DNA of 32,009 nt, from contig DASWLV010000133.1 of the NCBI GenBank assembly GCA_036400075.1, positions 1 to 32,009 of the forward strand. The letters run 5' to 3'. Shown one piece after another: positions 8,227 to 16,583 of the stretch. The position numbers and the translations under genes are program-made. The stretch is from JALZCH01 sp036400075 (lineage in GTDB: Bacteria > Acidobacteriota > Blastocatellia > Pyrinomonadales > Pyrinomonadaceae). Each line of letters begins with the position of its first letter. The stretch's first letter is position 1. Under the pieces are notes generated by a model. That model did not search any database. It saw only the letters and a program-made list of their open reading frames with translations, and was not told where the DNA came from.

Positions 8227-8270
8227 ACGAACAAAAAAGCGGCTCGCGTTTGAGTCGCTTTTTTGTTCGT
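8227..8270 (+). terminator. Rho-independent terminator after ccsA
   Basis: A 19-bp stem (one G-T wobble) with a 6-nt loop: ACGAACAAAAAAGCG pairs with CGCTTTTTTGTTCGT, extended by GCTC/GAGT. The A-run and T-run make it potentially bidirectional. It lies 15 nt after the ccsA stop and closes the resB-ccsA transcript. Confidence 0.88.
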
Positions 8271-8341
8271 TTCCGAACCGAACGGACTGTCAAATCCTGT
8301 TAATGTTTGAAAATACAAGAATTTAATTTTCAGGGGGGTTT

Positions 8342-8956
8342 ATGAAAAATTTTCGGAACTACACAATCGTTTTGTTAGCATGTTTGACGCTTGTCTGGTC
8401 AAACCAAAACGCCTTCGGGCAAAACAACAGAACTGCAACGGGCGGGGCGGAAGAATTCACAGGAAGTATTATCAGCTATAACGGACCGCAGGTTGCGACC
8501 GCTTTTTTTAATTTGCGGCTAAATGGGCGAACATCCGATGAGCAGTCGCGCCAGTATCTCAACGTTTTGAAAAACAGAGGACAAAGCAACGCTTTGGAAG
8601 CGATTCGCGACAACGATTTAGGCTCGTTTTCAATCGGTAACAATCTAGCGCGGACTTTAAACGTCGTGCGCGAATCAACGGTTGACGGTCAGCGCCGAAT
8701 TTTCATCGTTTTTGAACGCTGGACTCAGTTTGCCGAACACCGTTTCGGCACGCGCTCGCTCGATTATCCGTTCGGCGTTATCGAGCTTTACATTGACCCG
8801 CGAACAGGCAAAGGCGAAGGCACTTACATCGCCGCTGCGCGGATTCGTTTTGATGATGATACTAAAACCAAACAGCAAACGGTCGAAATCGAAAACTTTG
8901 CCACATATCCGGCGCGTCTGACCAATGTCACAGTAAGTCGTTCGGGAAAATCTTAA
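8342..8956 (+). CDS. Secreted protein of unknown function
   Basis: 204 residues with a clear signal peptide (K-N-F-R, hydrophobic core at about 8-20, likely cleavage around A-F-G-Q near residue 26). The mature part has no cysteine and no family I can name. It alternates short beta-type segments (R-I-F-I-V-F-E-R-W, P-F-G-V-I-E-L-Y-I-D, Y-I-A-A-A-R-I-R-F) and ends in a V-T-V-S-R tail, suggesting a mostly beta periplasmic domain. A strong AGGGGGG precedes the ATG by about 4 nt. Terminators lie on both sides, so the gene is a monocistronic unit. I do not assign a function. Confidence 0.75.
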   Translation: MKNFRNYTIVLLACLTLVWSNQNAFGQNNRTATGGAEEFTGSIISYNGPQVATAFFNLRLNGRTSDEQSRQYLNVLKNRGQSNALEAIRDNDLGSFSIGNNLARTLNVVRESTVDGQRRIFIVFERWTQFAEHRFGTRSLDYPFGVIELYIDPRTGKGEGTYIAAARIRFDDDTKTKQQTVEIENFATYPARLTNVTVSRSGKS

Positions 8957-8974
8957 ATCAATTTTTAGGCAAAC

Positions 8975-9028
8975 AAAGCCGCAAACGAATAGCTTGTTTC
9001 TGAAAAACAATTGTTCGTTTGCGGCTTT
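8975..9028 (+). terminator. Terminator hairpin after the 8342-8956 gene
   Basis: AAAGCCGCAAACGAA (8975-8989) pairs perfectly with TTCGTTTGCGGCTTT (9014-9028). An inner TTGTTT/AAACAA stem gives a stacked two-part hairpin. A T-rich run (ATATTTTCTTTT) follows. It lies 18 nt after the stop codon. Confidence 0.85.
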
Positions 9029-9138
9029 ATATTTTCTTTTAGTTTTCCAAACTGTTTTTGCCAATACAACGCAGAACTGCCAGACTTTCTTCAAATGAGC
9101 CGCATAGAACGCTCTTGTTCGATTTTGGAGAAACGATT

Positions 9139-9546
9139 ATGAAAAAAATATTTCTAACTTTGGTTTTAACTCTTTTGTTCGGAAGTTTCTGGTATGCATC
9201 GGCGCAAACCAGCCAACAAATAAAGCTCCGCGTTAACAATCAGAAAGCCGTTGCCGGCAGTAAACTGACGATTAAGTTTGTCTCTATCGTGGAGGAGTCG
9301 CGTTGCCCCGAAGGCGTCAACTGCATTCACGCGGGGAACGCCAAAATACAAATCAAAGTCGCAAAACGCGGCGGCGCGGCGAAAACTTTTGAATTAAATA
9401 CAAACTTTGACCCAAACAGCATTTCATTTGAAGGTTACGAAATTAAACTGACAAATCTCGTCCCCGTGCCTAAAGAAAACATCAGAATCAATCGCAATGG
9501 TTACACGGCTACTTTGGTTATCGGTAAATCACGAAATTCCAAATAA
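9139..9546 (+). CDS. Small secreted protein with C-P-E-G-V-N-C motif, function unknown
   Basis: 135 residues from the ATG at 9139, preceded by GGAG with 8-nt spacing; the frame is open further upstream but without a better start. Signal peptide: M-K-K-I-F-L then a hydrophobic core to about residue 20, with cleavage likely after A-S-A. The mature protein has two cysteines, C56 and C62, in S-R-C-P-E-G-V-N-C-I-H-A-G, a motif I recognise from small exported proteins of several Gram-negative phyla (often with W in place of H) that have no known role. The two cysteines could form a disulfide. The rest is beta-rich and ends in I-R-I-N-R-N-G-Y-T-A-T-L-V-I. Likely periplasmic. Confidence 0.8.
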   Translation: MKKIFLTLVLTLLFGSFWYASAQTSQQIKLRVNNQKAVAGSKLTIKFVSIVEESRCPEGVNCIHAGNAKIQIKVAKRGGAAKTFELNTNFDPNSISFEGYEIKLTNLVPVPKENIRINRNGYTATLVIGKSRNSK

Positions 9547-9638
9547 ATTTCTCAGGTGGGATGGGTAAATTCTCGGATGAATGCTCCGTTTCGCCGCTAA
9601 ATTTGCGATAATTCGTAACTTTTTGTTGAATCATAGGA

Positions 9639-11294
9639 ATGGAAGAATCTGTAGAGATAAGTAACTTATTGCAGCCGACTCTCGTAATGTCCGTCCGCCG
9701 CCGCTGGGCTGTAACGGCGGGAATTATGACCGGAATGTTTCTCGCCGCGCTGGAAGCGACCGTTGTTGGAACTGCGATGCCGACGGTAATCGCTTCGCTC
9801 GGCGGTCTAAATCATTATAGCTGGGTATTTTCGGCATATTTGATTACTTCGACGGTCACTGTGCCGGTCTGGGGAAAGCTCTCAGACCTTTACGGGCGCA
9901 GAATAATTTATCAAATCGGAATTGCCGTTTTTCTGCTCGGATCAGTACTTTCCGGGTTGTCCGGTTCAATGACGCAGCTCATTGTTTTCCGCGCCATTCA
10001 GGGTTTAGGCGCTGGCGCTCTCGTACCGCTCGGAATGACAATTATCGGCGACATTTTTACGCTCGAAGAACGGGCGCGAATGCAGGCATATTTTAGCGGC
10101 GTCTGGGGTTTTGCCAGCGTCGTCGGACCGATTGCGGGCGGATTTATCACCGATCAACTATCGTGGCGCTGGGTTTTTTATATCAACCTGCCAATCGGTT
10201 TGATCACTGCGCTTATTCTTGGGCTTTCTCTCAAAGAACCGAAAAGAACCGCCCGCCCGGCGATTGATTATTTTGGAGCGGGGCTTTTGATGGCTTCAAT
10301 CACGCTGCTAATGTTGGGTTTGGTCGAAAGCACGAGTTTCTCGGCGCTTTTAGTGCCTCATAATCTCGCGCTTTTTGCCGGAGCGTTTGTTCTTGCAATT
10401 TTATTCTTTTTCATCGAACACCGCGCTGCCGACCCGATTATTCCGTTTCAATTATTTCGCAATCGAGTGGTTTCGGTTTCAATTACCGCAGGATTTTTGG
10501 GGGGCGTGGCAATGTTCGGAGCAATTTCTTTCGTCCCGCTTTTCGCGCAGGGCGCGCTTGGCGCATCGGCAACCGAAGCCGGTTCGCTGCTGACGCCGCT
10601 GATGTTGAGCTGGGTTGGAATGTCAATCGTCGGCGGGCGGTTGCTGCTCAAAATCGGTTATCGCACCACAGCCATTGTCGGTTTTATTTTTTTAACGCTC
10701 GGTTTCGTTTTTCTTTCTCTTTTCGAGCGGGACACAATGCGTTTGTGGCTCTACGTTGATTTGATTTTAATCGGAGCCGGTCTCGGATTAACGATGCTGA
10801 CGTTGATGATCGCTGTACAGCAAGCGGTTCCGCGCAATCAGCTTGGAATTGCAACTTCGCTCAATCAATTTTCCCGTTCAATCGGCGGAGCAATTGGAGT
10901 TGCCGTAATGGGAGCGGTTCTTTCGGCTGGACTGGCAACGCAGTTAGGAGAATATGCAAGTAAGGAAAATAGCGGTTTGACAAGGGAACAAGCCGCCGCG
11001 CTTGCCTCAAATCCAAACGCTTTGATTGAACCTTCCGCGCGAGCCGGGCTTTCGCCGGAAGCATTTAACGCTCTTCAAAACGCGATGGCTGGAGCAATTC
11101 ACAACGTCTTTTGGATTGGAACGGCTCTCGCCGCTTTAGCTCTACTTGTCGCATTTTATCTTCCGCGCAACGGCAAAGGGACGATTGAGCCTCCGAGCAA
11201 GGATGCCTGTAGCTCTGAAACCGGTGAACGGATGATAATAGCAGAGCTAACGACAATTGATCCCGAACATGAACCATCGAGCAAATCTTATTAA
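9639..11294 (+). CDS. MFS multidrug transporter, DHA2 (14-TM, EmrB/QacA) family
   Basis: 551 residues with about 14 hydrophobic helices. The first helix carries L-E-A-T-V-V-G-T-A-M-P-T, the DHA2 motif D1 form. Motif A G79-K-L-S-D-L-Y-G-R-R88 lies between helices 2 and 3, and motif C is V-V-G-P-I-A-G-G-F-I. The R-A-I-Q-G-L-G-A-G (motif B) arginine is present. The protein should export drugs or other amphiphilic compounds across the inner membrane in exchange for protons; the substrate is unknown. No membrane-fusion partner or TetR/MarR regulator is adjacent, so it may act alone. It converges on the 11303 gene with only 8 nt between stops and no terminator. Confidence 0.92.
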   Translation: MEESVEISNLLQPTLVMSVRRRWAVTAGIMTGMFLAALEATVVGTAMPTVIASLGGLNHYSWVFSAYLITSTVTVPVWGKLSDLYGRRIIYQIGIAVFLLGSVLSGLSGSMTQLIVFRAIQGLGAGALVPLGMTIIGDIFTLEERARMQAYFSGVWGFASVVGPIAGGFITDQLSWRWVFYINLPIGLITALILGLSLKEPKRTARPAIDYFGAGLLMASITLLMLGLVESTSFSALLVPHNLALFAGAFVLAILFFFIEHRAADPIIPFQLFRNRVVSVSITAGFLGGVAMFGAISFVPLFAQGALGASATEAGSLLTPLMLSWVGMSIVGGRLLLKIGYRTTAIVGFIFLTLGFVFLSLFERDTMRLWLYVDLILIGAGLGLTMLTLMIAVQQAVPRNQLGIATSLNQFSRSIGGAIGVAVMGAVLSAGLATQLGEYASKENSGLTREQAAALASNPNALIEPSARAGLSPEAFNALQNAMAGAIHNVFWIGTALAALALLVAFYLPRNGKGTIEPPSKDACSSETGERMIIAELTTIDPEHEPSSKSY

Positions 11295-11302
11295 AGACTA
11301 GG

Positions 11303-11803
11303 TTATTCGTTGGTTAAATAACCAGTGACCGAAATACTAATGTATTGTCCGGGTGTTGAAGTACCATCGGTATAAGCATACAAACTTCTTCCCGACTCAA
11401 TTCCGTATCCGGTGCAAAGATGAATATCGCCTCCGTCGTTCGGTGAAACCAAAGCTTGAAACAAAATGCCGTAGCCGTTGTTAAGATTTATGGCAACTCC
11501 ATTTTGCTTGACGCTCCTCTGCGGAATGTAAATAACATCCGTAATGATAAGCTTCTTTCCTTTCGGAACAACATCGAAGTATTCTCCCATCTTATTATTT
11601 GGAGCAAACTTGAATTTTTCCGCATCGTTAGGGTCTTTGCCTGTAATTGCTCTGCCGTGACCAACTACAAGTATTTTCTCGGAATCAGCTATAGTCTCAT
11701 TTCCGTGTGCAATTACATTGTTTTTGAAATTGTTTTGAATAAAAAACCCCAAACAAATTCCAAACAGCAAAACAATCGTCAAAAAACCAAATTTTAAAAT
11801 CAT
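11303..11803 (-). CDS. Exported or membrane-anchored protein of unknown function
   Basis: 166 residues. A hydrophobic N-terminal segment (residues 4-22) acts as signal peptide or anchor. The remaining domain looks beta-rich (K-K-L-I-I-T-D-V-I-Y-I-P, G-I-L-F-Q-A-L-V-S, Y-I-S-I-S-V-T-G-Y-L) and ends in a strand typical of jelly-roll-like folds, but no family is recognised. One cysteine (near H-L-C-T-G-Y-G) is in the mature part. The gene starts 10 nt after the pepP stop on the same strand, so it is probably co-transcribed with pepP. Its composition is more AT-rich than pepP. Confidence 0.7.
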   Translation of the reverse strand: MILKFGFLTIVLLFGICLGFFIQNNFKNNVIAHGNETIADSEKILVVGHGRAITGKDPNDAEKFKFAPNNKMGEYFDVVPKGKKLIITDVIYIPQRSVKQNGVAINLNNGYGILFQALVSPNDGGDIHLCTGYGIESGRSLYAYTDGTSTPGQYISISVTGYLTNE

Positions 11804-11813
11804 AATTTAAATC

Positions 11814-13127
11814 TCACTTTCTCGCTTTCGCCATTAGTTCTTCGATTTCTTCGGCTTGTTTCGGACATTTTGCAGTCAGATTGACGTTGCCATCTTCAGT
11901 CACGAGAACATCGTCTTCAATTCGGACTCCGATGCCGCGATATTGGTCGGGAACGTCCGGTGCGTCGGGCGGAATGTACAGTCCCGGCTCAACCGTCAAG
12001 ACCATTCCCGGCTCAAACGGGCGCGAATTTTTCGCCTGCTGGTCGGCGAAGTAACGTCCGGCGTCGTGAACGTCCAGACCGAGATAATGCCCGACACCGT
12101 GCATATAGAATTTCATAAACTCTTTTTTCTCGATTATTTCTTCCGTCTTGCCTTTCAAAAGTCCGAATTGAAGCATTTTCTCGGTCAAAAGCTGAATTGA
12201 TAAATCTTGGCGCTCTTTGACGGTTGTGCCTTTTTTTGTCGCTTCGACGCATTTGATTTGCACATCCAAGACGGCGTCGTAAATCTCTCGCTGCGGTTTG
12301 GTAAAACGCCCGTTGACCGGAAATGTGCGCGTGATGTCGGCGGCGTAGCCTTGATATTCCGCGCCCGCGTCAACCAGCACCAAATCGCCGTCTCGAAGCG
12401 GCGCGTTGTTTTCGACGTAATGCAAAATCGTCGCGTTTTCGCCGCCGCCGATAATCGAGTTGTAAGAAACTCCGCTCCCGCCGCGCATTCGAAAATGATG
12501 CTCGATCAAAGCTTCGATTTCGGCTTCATTCATCCCCGGTTTTGTCCGCTGCATCGCTATAATATGCCCTTCGACCGTAATGTCTGCCGCCGTTTGCATA
12601 ATCTCGATTTCGTCGGGCGTTTTGTGCAGCCGCATATCGCCGATAATTACAGTCGGATCAACAATTGTGTGCGGCGGATACGCGGTTTTCAAACGACTAA
12701 AACGCTGTTTCGACAAATAATCCAAAATCATCTGATCGAGCTTGCGGTCAACGCCGAATCGGTAATAGAGCTTTTCCACTCCGTTTAAAAGCTTGGGCAA
12801 TTCGGCGGCAAATTTTTCAATCGGCAGAGCTTTCTGTGCGCCGTAATTTTTCATCGCGCCTTCCGTACCTTGCCGTCGCCCGTACCATGTTTCCATTACG
12901 GGATCGCGCGGGCGAACAAAAAGCGTGAACGGATTTCGGCGGTTCGCCGGATTAATCACAGCAATCGCGTCGGGTTCGGGAAACCCCGTTAAATAATAAA
13001 AATCGGGGTCTTGATGAAATTTAAATTCCGTGTCGTAAGCGCGCGTCTGTTCATGCGCCGCCGGAATAATTGCCACGGCGTCTTTGCCGATTTGCTGCAT
13101 AAACTGTTGAAGCTGCGGTCGAATCAT
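11814..13127 (-). CDS. pepP: Xaa-Pro aminopeptidase (M24B)
   Basis: 437 residues from the ATG at 13127, close to the 441 of E. coli PepP and with GGA about 11 nt upstream. A longer frame to 13217 would add 30 residues including a hydrophobic stretch; it is less likely but cannot be excluded. The N-terminal creatinase-like domain (D-P-D-F-Y-Y-L-T-G-F) is followed by the pita-bread catalytic domain with all five metal ligands: D253 (V-D-A-G), D264 (A-D-I-T-R), H347 (H-G-V-G-H), E380 (T-V-E-P-G) and E404 (R-I-E-D). It removes N-terminal residues preceding proline in the cytoplasm using two metal ions. It probably shares a transcript with the 11303 gene. Confidence 0.93.
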   Translation of the reverse strand: MIRPQLQQFMQQIGKDAVAIIPAAHEQTRAYDTEFKFHQDPDFYYLTGFPEPDAIAVINPANRRNPFTLFVRPRDPVMETWYGRRQGTEGAMKNYGAQKALPIEKFAAELPKLLNGVEKLYYRFGVDRKLDQMILDYLSKQRFSRLKTAYPPHTIVDPTVIIGDMRLHKTPDEIEIMQTAADITVEGHIIAMQRTKPGMNEAEIEALIEHHFRMRGGSGVSYNSIIGGGENATILHYVENNAPLRDGDLVLVDAGAEYQGYAADITRTFPVNGRFTKPQREIYDAVLDVQIKCVEATKKGTTVKERQDLSIQLLTEKMLQFGLLKGKTEEIIEKKEFMKFYMHGVGHYLGLDVHDAGRYFADQQAKNSRPFEPGMVLTVEPGLYIPPDAPDVPDQYRGIGVRIEDDVLVTEDGNVNLTAKCPKQAEEIEELMAKARK

Positions 13128-13298
13128 TTTCCAATGTTCCTTTTTGTTAAATGTAAAAATCAAATAAATCACAGACCATAGGGCGAAAACAACCCGCACG
13201 AAGATTTTACGGCGCACGTCAAAAACATTTTTCAGAAATTTTTCGCAAGCCGTGCAAGTTTTTTGCAGCCGCTGCGTTCTTAAATTAATTTGGGAACA

Positions 13299-13354
13299 AA
13301 AAGCCGATGTTCGGCATCCTTAGCGACGAGCTAAAGAAACGGGCATCGGCTTTT
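13299..13354 (+). ncRNA. Candidate structured leader or small RNA (hairpin with U-run)
   Basis: AAAAGCCGATG (13299-13309) pairs perfectly with CATCGGCTTTT (13344-13354). Inside the 34-nt loop TTAGC pairs with GCTAA around a GACGA loop, and an alternative GATG/CATC pairing within the left part could compete with the main stem. It lies 222 nt upstream of the VIT/vWA ATG and 171 nt upstream of the pepP ATG. A terminator is not expected between divergent genes, so a conditional terminator in a leader, a short independent RNA, or an old terminator are all possible. The strand is uncertain because the stem has A-run and T-run on both ends. I could not match it to a riboswitch class. Confidence 0.4.
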
Positions 13355-13379
13355 AATTTCGGTTTAAAAGTCTAGCTTT

Positions 13380-13402
13380 CCGGGAACTAATTTTCATCCC
13401 GG
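13380..13402. repeat. Small hairpin CCGGGA/TCCCGG
   Basis: Six perfect base pairs (13380-13385 with 13397-13402) enclose an 11-nt AT-rich loop. It follows the 13299-13354 structure by 25 nt and may be part of the same leader of the VIT/vWA gene. Confidence 0.35.
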
Positions 13403-13576
13403 CATCACGAAAGAATTGATAAAATTTCACTTATCTATTCTTCCTTTATTAAAACCGGATTTCAGATTTCAGAATTAAATTCAAAAAATATTCTTCCGCC
13501 GCTGAAACCTTTTCGCCGTCTCGCGCAACATAAAAAACGGCTAGCCAAAAAACAACAACTTTACAGCGAGGAAGAA

Positions 13577-16516
13577 ATGAAAAAAACTCTCTTTGTTTTA
13601 GCCACTTTGTGGCTTTGGCTGGCGTTCGTCTTATTTGCAAACGCCGAGGCGCAAACCGCAGCAACCGAAGGCACGCTTAGAGCCGTCGCGGAAGACGGAA
13701 AATTATTGGGCGATTGTCCGCTTAAAAACACGAATGTCAAAGCCGAAATCTCCGGCTTTCTCGCCCGCGTTCGGGTAAGGCAGGAATTTGAAAACAATTT
13801 CGCAGACAAAATCGAAGCCGTTTACGTTTTCCCTCTGTCTCAAAATGCAGCCGTTGACCAAATGACGATGCGTGTGGGCGACCGCACGATTGCAGGGCGC
13901 ATTATGAAAAAGGAGGAAGCCAAACAGGTTTACGAAACGGCGAAAACCGAAGGCAAAACCGCCGCTCTGTTAGATCAAAATCGCCCGAACATTTTCACTC
14001 AAGCGGTCGCCAATATTCTTCCCGGTGAAAAGATTACAGTTGAAATCAGCTATGTCGAAACTCTGAAATACGAAGACGGCGCTTACGAATTTGTGTTTCC
14101 GACAGTTGTAGCGCCGCGTTACAATCCGGCGCAGGTTACTGATGACCATAGGATTTCTGCCCCCGTTGCGGCGACTCGCGCCGGTCACGACATTTCTATT
14201 GAAGTTAATTTAGACGCGGGAGTTCCCGTCGAAAACGTCGCATCGAAAGTACACGAAATCGAATCGGCGATGCTTTCCGCCAATCGCCGCGTCGTCAAGC
14301 TCAAAAACGAAAAAGATATTCCGAATCGCGATTTCGTTCTGCGATACGACGTTTCCGGCAAGAAAATCGCCGATGCGGTTTTGGCTCACCGCGACAAGCG
14401 CGGCGGATTTTTCACGTTAATGCTCCAGCCGCCCGACACAATTTCTTATGAAGACGCGACGCCGAAGGAAATTGTTTTCGTTCTGGATACGTCGGGTTCG
14501 ATGTCCGGTTTTCCGATTGAAAAAGCCAAAGAAGCGATGAGACGCGCGCTTGACGGGCTTCATCCGTTCGACACTTTTAATCTCATCACTTTTGCGGGCG
14601 AGACGCACGTTTTATTCGATAAACCCGTTCCGGCGAGCGTAGAAAACTTGCGAAAAGCGCAAGAGCTTTTGAACGGAACCGAAGGCAGCGGCGGAACCGA
14701 AATGATGACTGCGATTCGCGCCGCGTTCGCGCCTTCCGGTTCAAATAGTCACGTCAGAATCGTCTGTTTTATGACCGACGGCTTAGTCGGCAACGAAGCG
14801 GAAATCATCGCCGAAGTGCAAAAACATCGAAACGCTCGCGTGTTTTCTTTCGGCATCGGCGAATCTGTCAATCGTTTTCTGCTCGACAAAATCGCCGAAG
14901 AAGGTCGCGGCGAAGCCGCGTATGTTTCATTAACAGATGATGGCTCGGCGGCTGCCAAAAGATTTCACGAGCGCGTCCGCTCGCCGCTTTTGACGGACAT
15001 CTCGATTGATTGGAACGGTTTGCCCGTAGCGGATGTTTATCCAAACAGAATCCTGGATTTGTTCGGCGCAAAACCGATAATTTTGCACGGCAGATTTACC
15101 AGGACGGCGAGCGGCACGATTCGTTTGAGAGGCAAAAGGTTCGGACAAGATTTTGTCCGCGAAATTCCGGTTGTGTTTCCCGAAAACGAAGCGCAGCACG
15201 ATGTTTTGGCAACGCTCTGGGCGCGCACGCGCGTTGACGATTTGATGTCGCAGGATTGGAACGGAATCCAAAAAGGAAAAGCCCGTGACGAGGTGCAGAA
15301 TACAATCACACAGCTTGGGCTTGAATACAATCTACTAACGCAGTTTACATCGTTTGTCGCGGTCGAAGATAGAATCGTTACGGACAGTGGTCAGCCCGCT
15401 CGCCGCGTCGAAGTTCCTGTCGAGACGCCCGCCGGAACGAAAAAGGCTTATAAAGAATGGCTGGATAAAGATGTTGCTTACATAATTACGCAACCAAAAT
15501 TTGAACTTAAGCAACAAGCAACATTGCAAGGACCTCCCATCAATGGAAGCGGGATTGGCAGAGGACAGGGTAGCGGAATTGGCGGTGGAAACTCGGCAGC
15601 GCAGCCGAATAATGTGACAGCAACCGTCGAAGTAACGAGCGATTCCGCAATGGTAATTGATGCAACCGACACAAAAGTACAGACAAACATTACAGCAAAA
15701 TCAATTCAAAATTTGCCGATTAACGGCAGACGAATCCAAAATTTGCCGAAAGGCGTTGGCTTTTCGAGCGCGCTGAAAACCGTTCCCGGTACTCGCGCTG
15801 AAGGTCTCTCCGGCAGTTTTTCGATTGACGGCGCTTCAGGTTCGGAAAACGTATTTATCATTGATGGTCAGGAAGTTAGCAACTTCCGCACCGGAGCATT
15901 AAATTCCGCCAATAGCGTTCGCGGCAGAGTCGAAGATTTAATCAAACCGGAATATACGGAAGCAGCAAAACGAGCGCGGGCTGCCGGAATGGTCAACGTT
16001 CGCATTAAGATTGATGAAAGCGGCAAAGTCACCGAAGCAAAAGCCGTTTTTGGAAATCCGCTGCTCCGCGCCGCCGCTGAAAAAGCGGCGCGCGAAACAA
16101 AATTTGCTCCGGCGTCTGTCGCAGGTCGCGCCGTAAAAGTCATCGGAACTCTGGTTTACCATTTCAAACGCGGCACGGGCGTTGATTCGATTTCCGCATT
16201 TGGAATGAGAGCCGCGCCTCAGCCACCTGCGGGAAAACGTTTGATTGCAGTTGAATCCCGGCTTCATCCGAAAATCGCCGAGCTGATGAAAAATCCGACC
16301 GCAAAAGCTGAGTCTGTAAACGGCGGAAAATCGGAAATTATCGTTCAGCTCAAAACGCTGAATCCGCAAACGATTGCGGTCTTAAAAACGCTTGGTCTCG
16401 AAATTTCGCGCGAACTGCCGAATTTAAAAGCGGTTGTCGGGAAAATTTCGACGGTAAAGCTGGCTGCTTTGGCTGAAATGAAATCTATCGTTTTTATCTC
16501 GCCCAAAATGGATTGA
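13577..16516 (+). CDS. Exported VIT + vWA domain protein with TonB-receptor-plug-like and TonB C-terminal domains
   Basis: 979 residues. A signal peptide (residues 1-25, cleavage near A-E-A-Q) is followed by a VIT domain (about 30-160). Next is a vWA domain with complete MIDAS: D304-x-S306-x-S308, T374 and D401. A connecting beta region runs to about 620. A Gly/Asn linker (655-680) leads to a segment (about 690-790) with N-L-P-I-N-G-R, V-P-G-T and S-I-D-G-A-S-G-S-E-N-V-F-I-I-D-G-Q-E, which resembles the plug of Oar-type TonB-dependent receptors but has no beta-barrel after it. Residues 795-868 are a TonB C-terminal domain (G-M-V-N-V-R-I-K-I-D-E-S-G-K-V, A-A-A-E-K-A-A-R-E-T-K-F). The last 80 residues resemble a subtilase-propeptide or I9-like fold. 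The start has an AGCGAGGAAG site 3-4 nt upstream. It probably mediates metal-dependent adhesion or complex assembly in the periplasm or at the outer membrane; this is inference. Confidence 0.85.
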   Translation: MKKTLFVLATLWLWLAFVLFANAEAQTAATEGTLRAVAEDGKLLGDCPLKNTNVKAEISGFLARVRVRQEFENNFADKIEAVYVFPLSQNAAVDQMTMRVGDRTIAGRIMKKEEAKQVYETAKTEGKTAALLDQNRPNIFTQAVANILPGEKITVEISYVETLKYEDGAYEFVFPTVVAPRYNPAQVTDDHRISAPVAATRAGHDISIEVNLDAGVPVENVASKVHEIESAMLSANRRVVKLKNEKDIPNRDFVLRYDVSGKKIADAVLAHRDKRGGFFTLMLQPPDTISYEDATPKEIVFVLDTSGSMSGFPIEKAKEAMRRALDGLHPFDTFNLITFAGETHVLFDKPVPASVENLRKAQELLNGTEGSGGTEMMTAIRAAFAPSGSNSHVRIVCFMTDGLVGNEAEIIAEVQKHRNARVFSFGIGESVNRFLLDKIAEEGRGEAAYVSLTDDGSAAAKRFHERVRSPLLTDISIDWNGLPVADVYPNRILDLFGAKPIILHGRFTRTASGTIRLRGKRFGQDFVREIPVVFPENEAQHDVLATLWARTRVDDLMSQDWNGIQKGKARDEVQNTITQLGLEYNLLTQFTSFVAVEDRIVTDSGQPARRVEVPVETPAGTKKAYKEWLDKDVAYIITQPKFELKQQATLQGPPINGSGIGRGQGSGIGGGNSAAQPNNVTATVEVTSDSAMVIDATDTKVQTNITAKSIQNLPINGRRIQNLPKGVGFSSALKTVPGTRAEGLSGSFSIDGASGSENVFIIDGQEVSNFRTGALNSANSVRGRVEDLIKPEYTEAAKRARAAGMVNVRIKIDESGKVTEAKAVFGNPLLRAAAEKAARETKFAPASVAGRAVKVIGTLVYHFKRGTGVDSISAFGMRAAPQPPAGKRLIAVESRLHPKIAELMKNPTAKAESVNGGKSEIIVQLKTLNPQTIAVLKTLGLEISRELPNLKAVVGKISTVKLAALAEMKSIVFISPKMD

Positions 16517-16538
16517 GATTTGCGGCTCGCGAGCCTAT

Positions 16539-16571
16539 AAGCGGCGATGAGTACCGTTCTAATCGCCGCTT
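16539..16571 (+). terminator. Hairpin after the VIT/vWA gene
   Basis: AAGCGGCGAT (16539-16548) pairs with ATCGCCGCTT (16562-16571) around a 13-nt loop, followed by TCTTC. The U-run is weak, so it probably works together with the stronger hairpin just after it. A 12-nt palindrome GGCTCGCGAGCC (16524-16535) lies directly upstream. Confidence 0.6.
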
Positions 16572-16583
16572 TCTTCATAATTT

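Larger units (their letters stand above)
13128..13576. other. 449-nt divergent intergenic region with hairpins
   Basis: This region separates the leftward pepP gene from the rightward VIT/vWA gene and should hold both promoters. No convincing promoter pair was picked. It contains the structured segment at 13299-13354 and a second hairpin at 13380-13402, listed separately. Apart from possible N-terminal codons of a longer pepP, no gene is supported in it. Confidence 0.6.

Noticed and set aside
13128..13217. N-terminal extension of pepP with a hydrophobic stretch
   Set aside because: The ATG at 13127 gives the normal PepP length and has a ribosome-binding site; the extension looks like read-through of an open frame.
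13321..13335. GACGA loop as a mini-ykkC (guanidine-II) riboswitch hairpin
   Set aside because: Only one such hairpin is present, the closing pair does not fit, and the neighbouring genes are unrelated to guanidine.
13416..13441. TTGATA ... TATTCT as promoter of the VIT/vWA gene
   Set aside because: Spacing between the hexamers is 14 nt, too short for a standard sigma-70 promoter.
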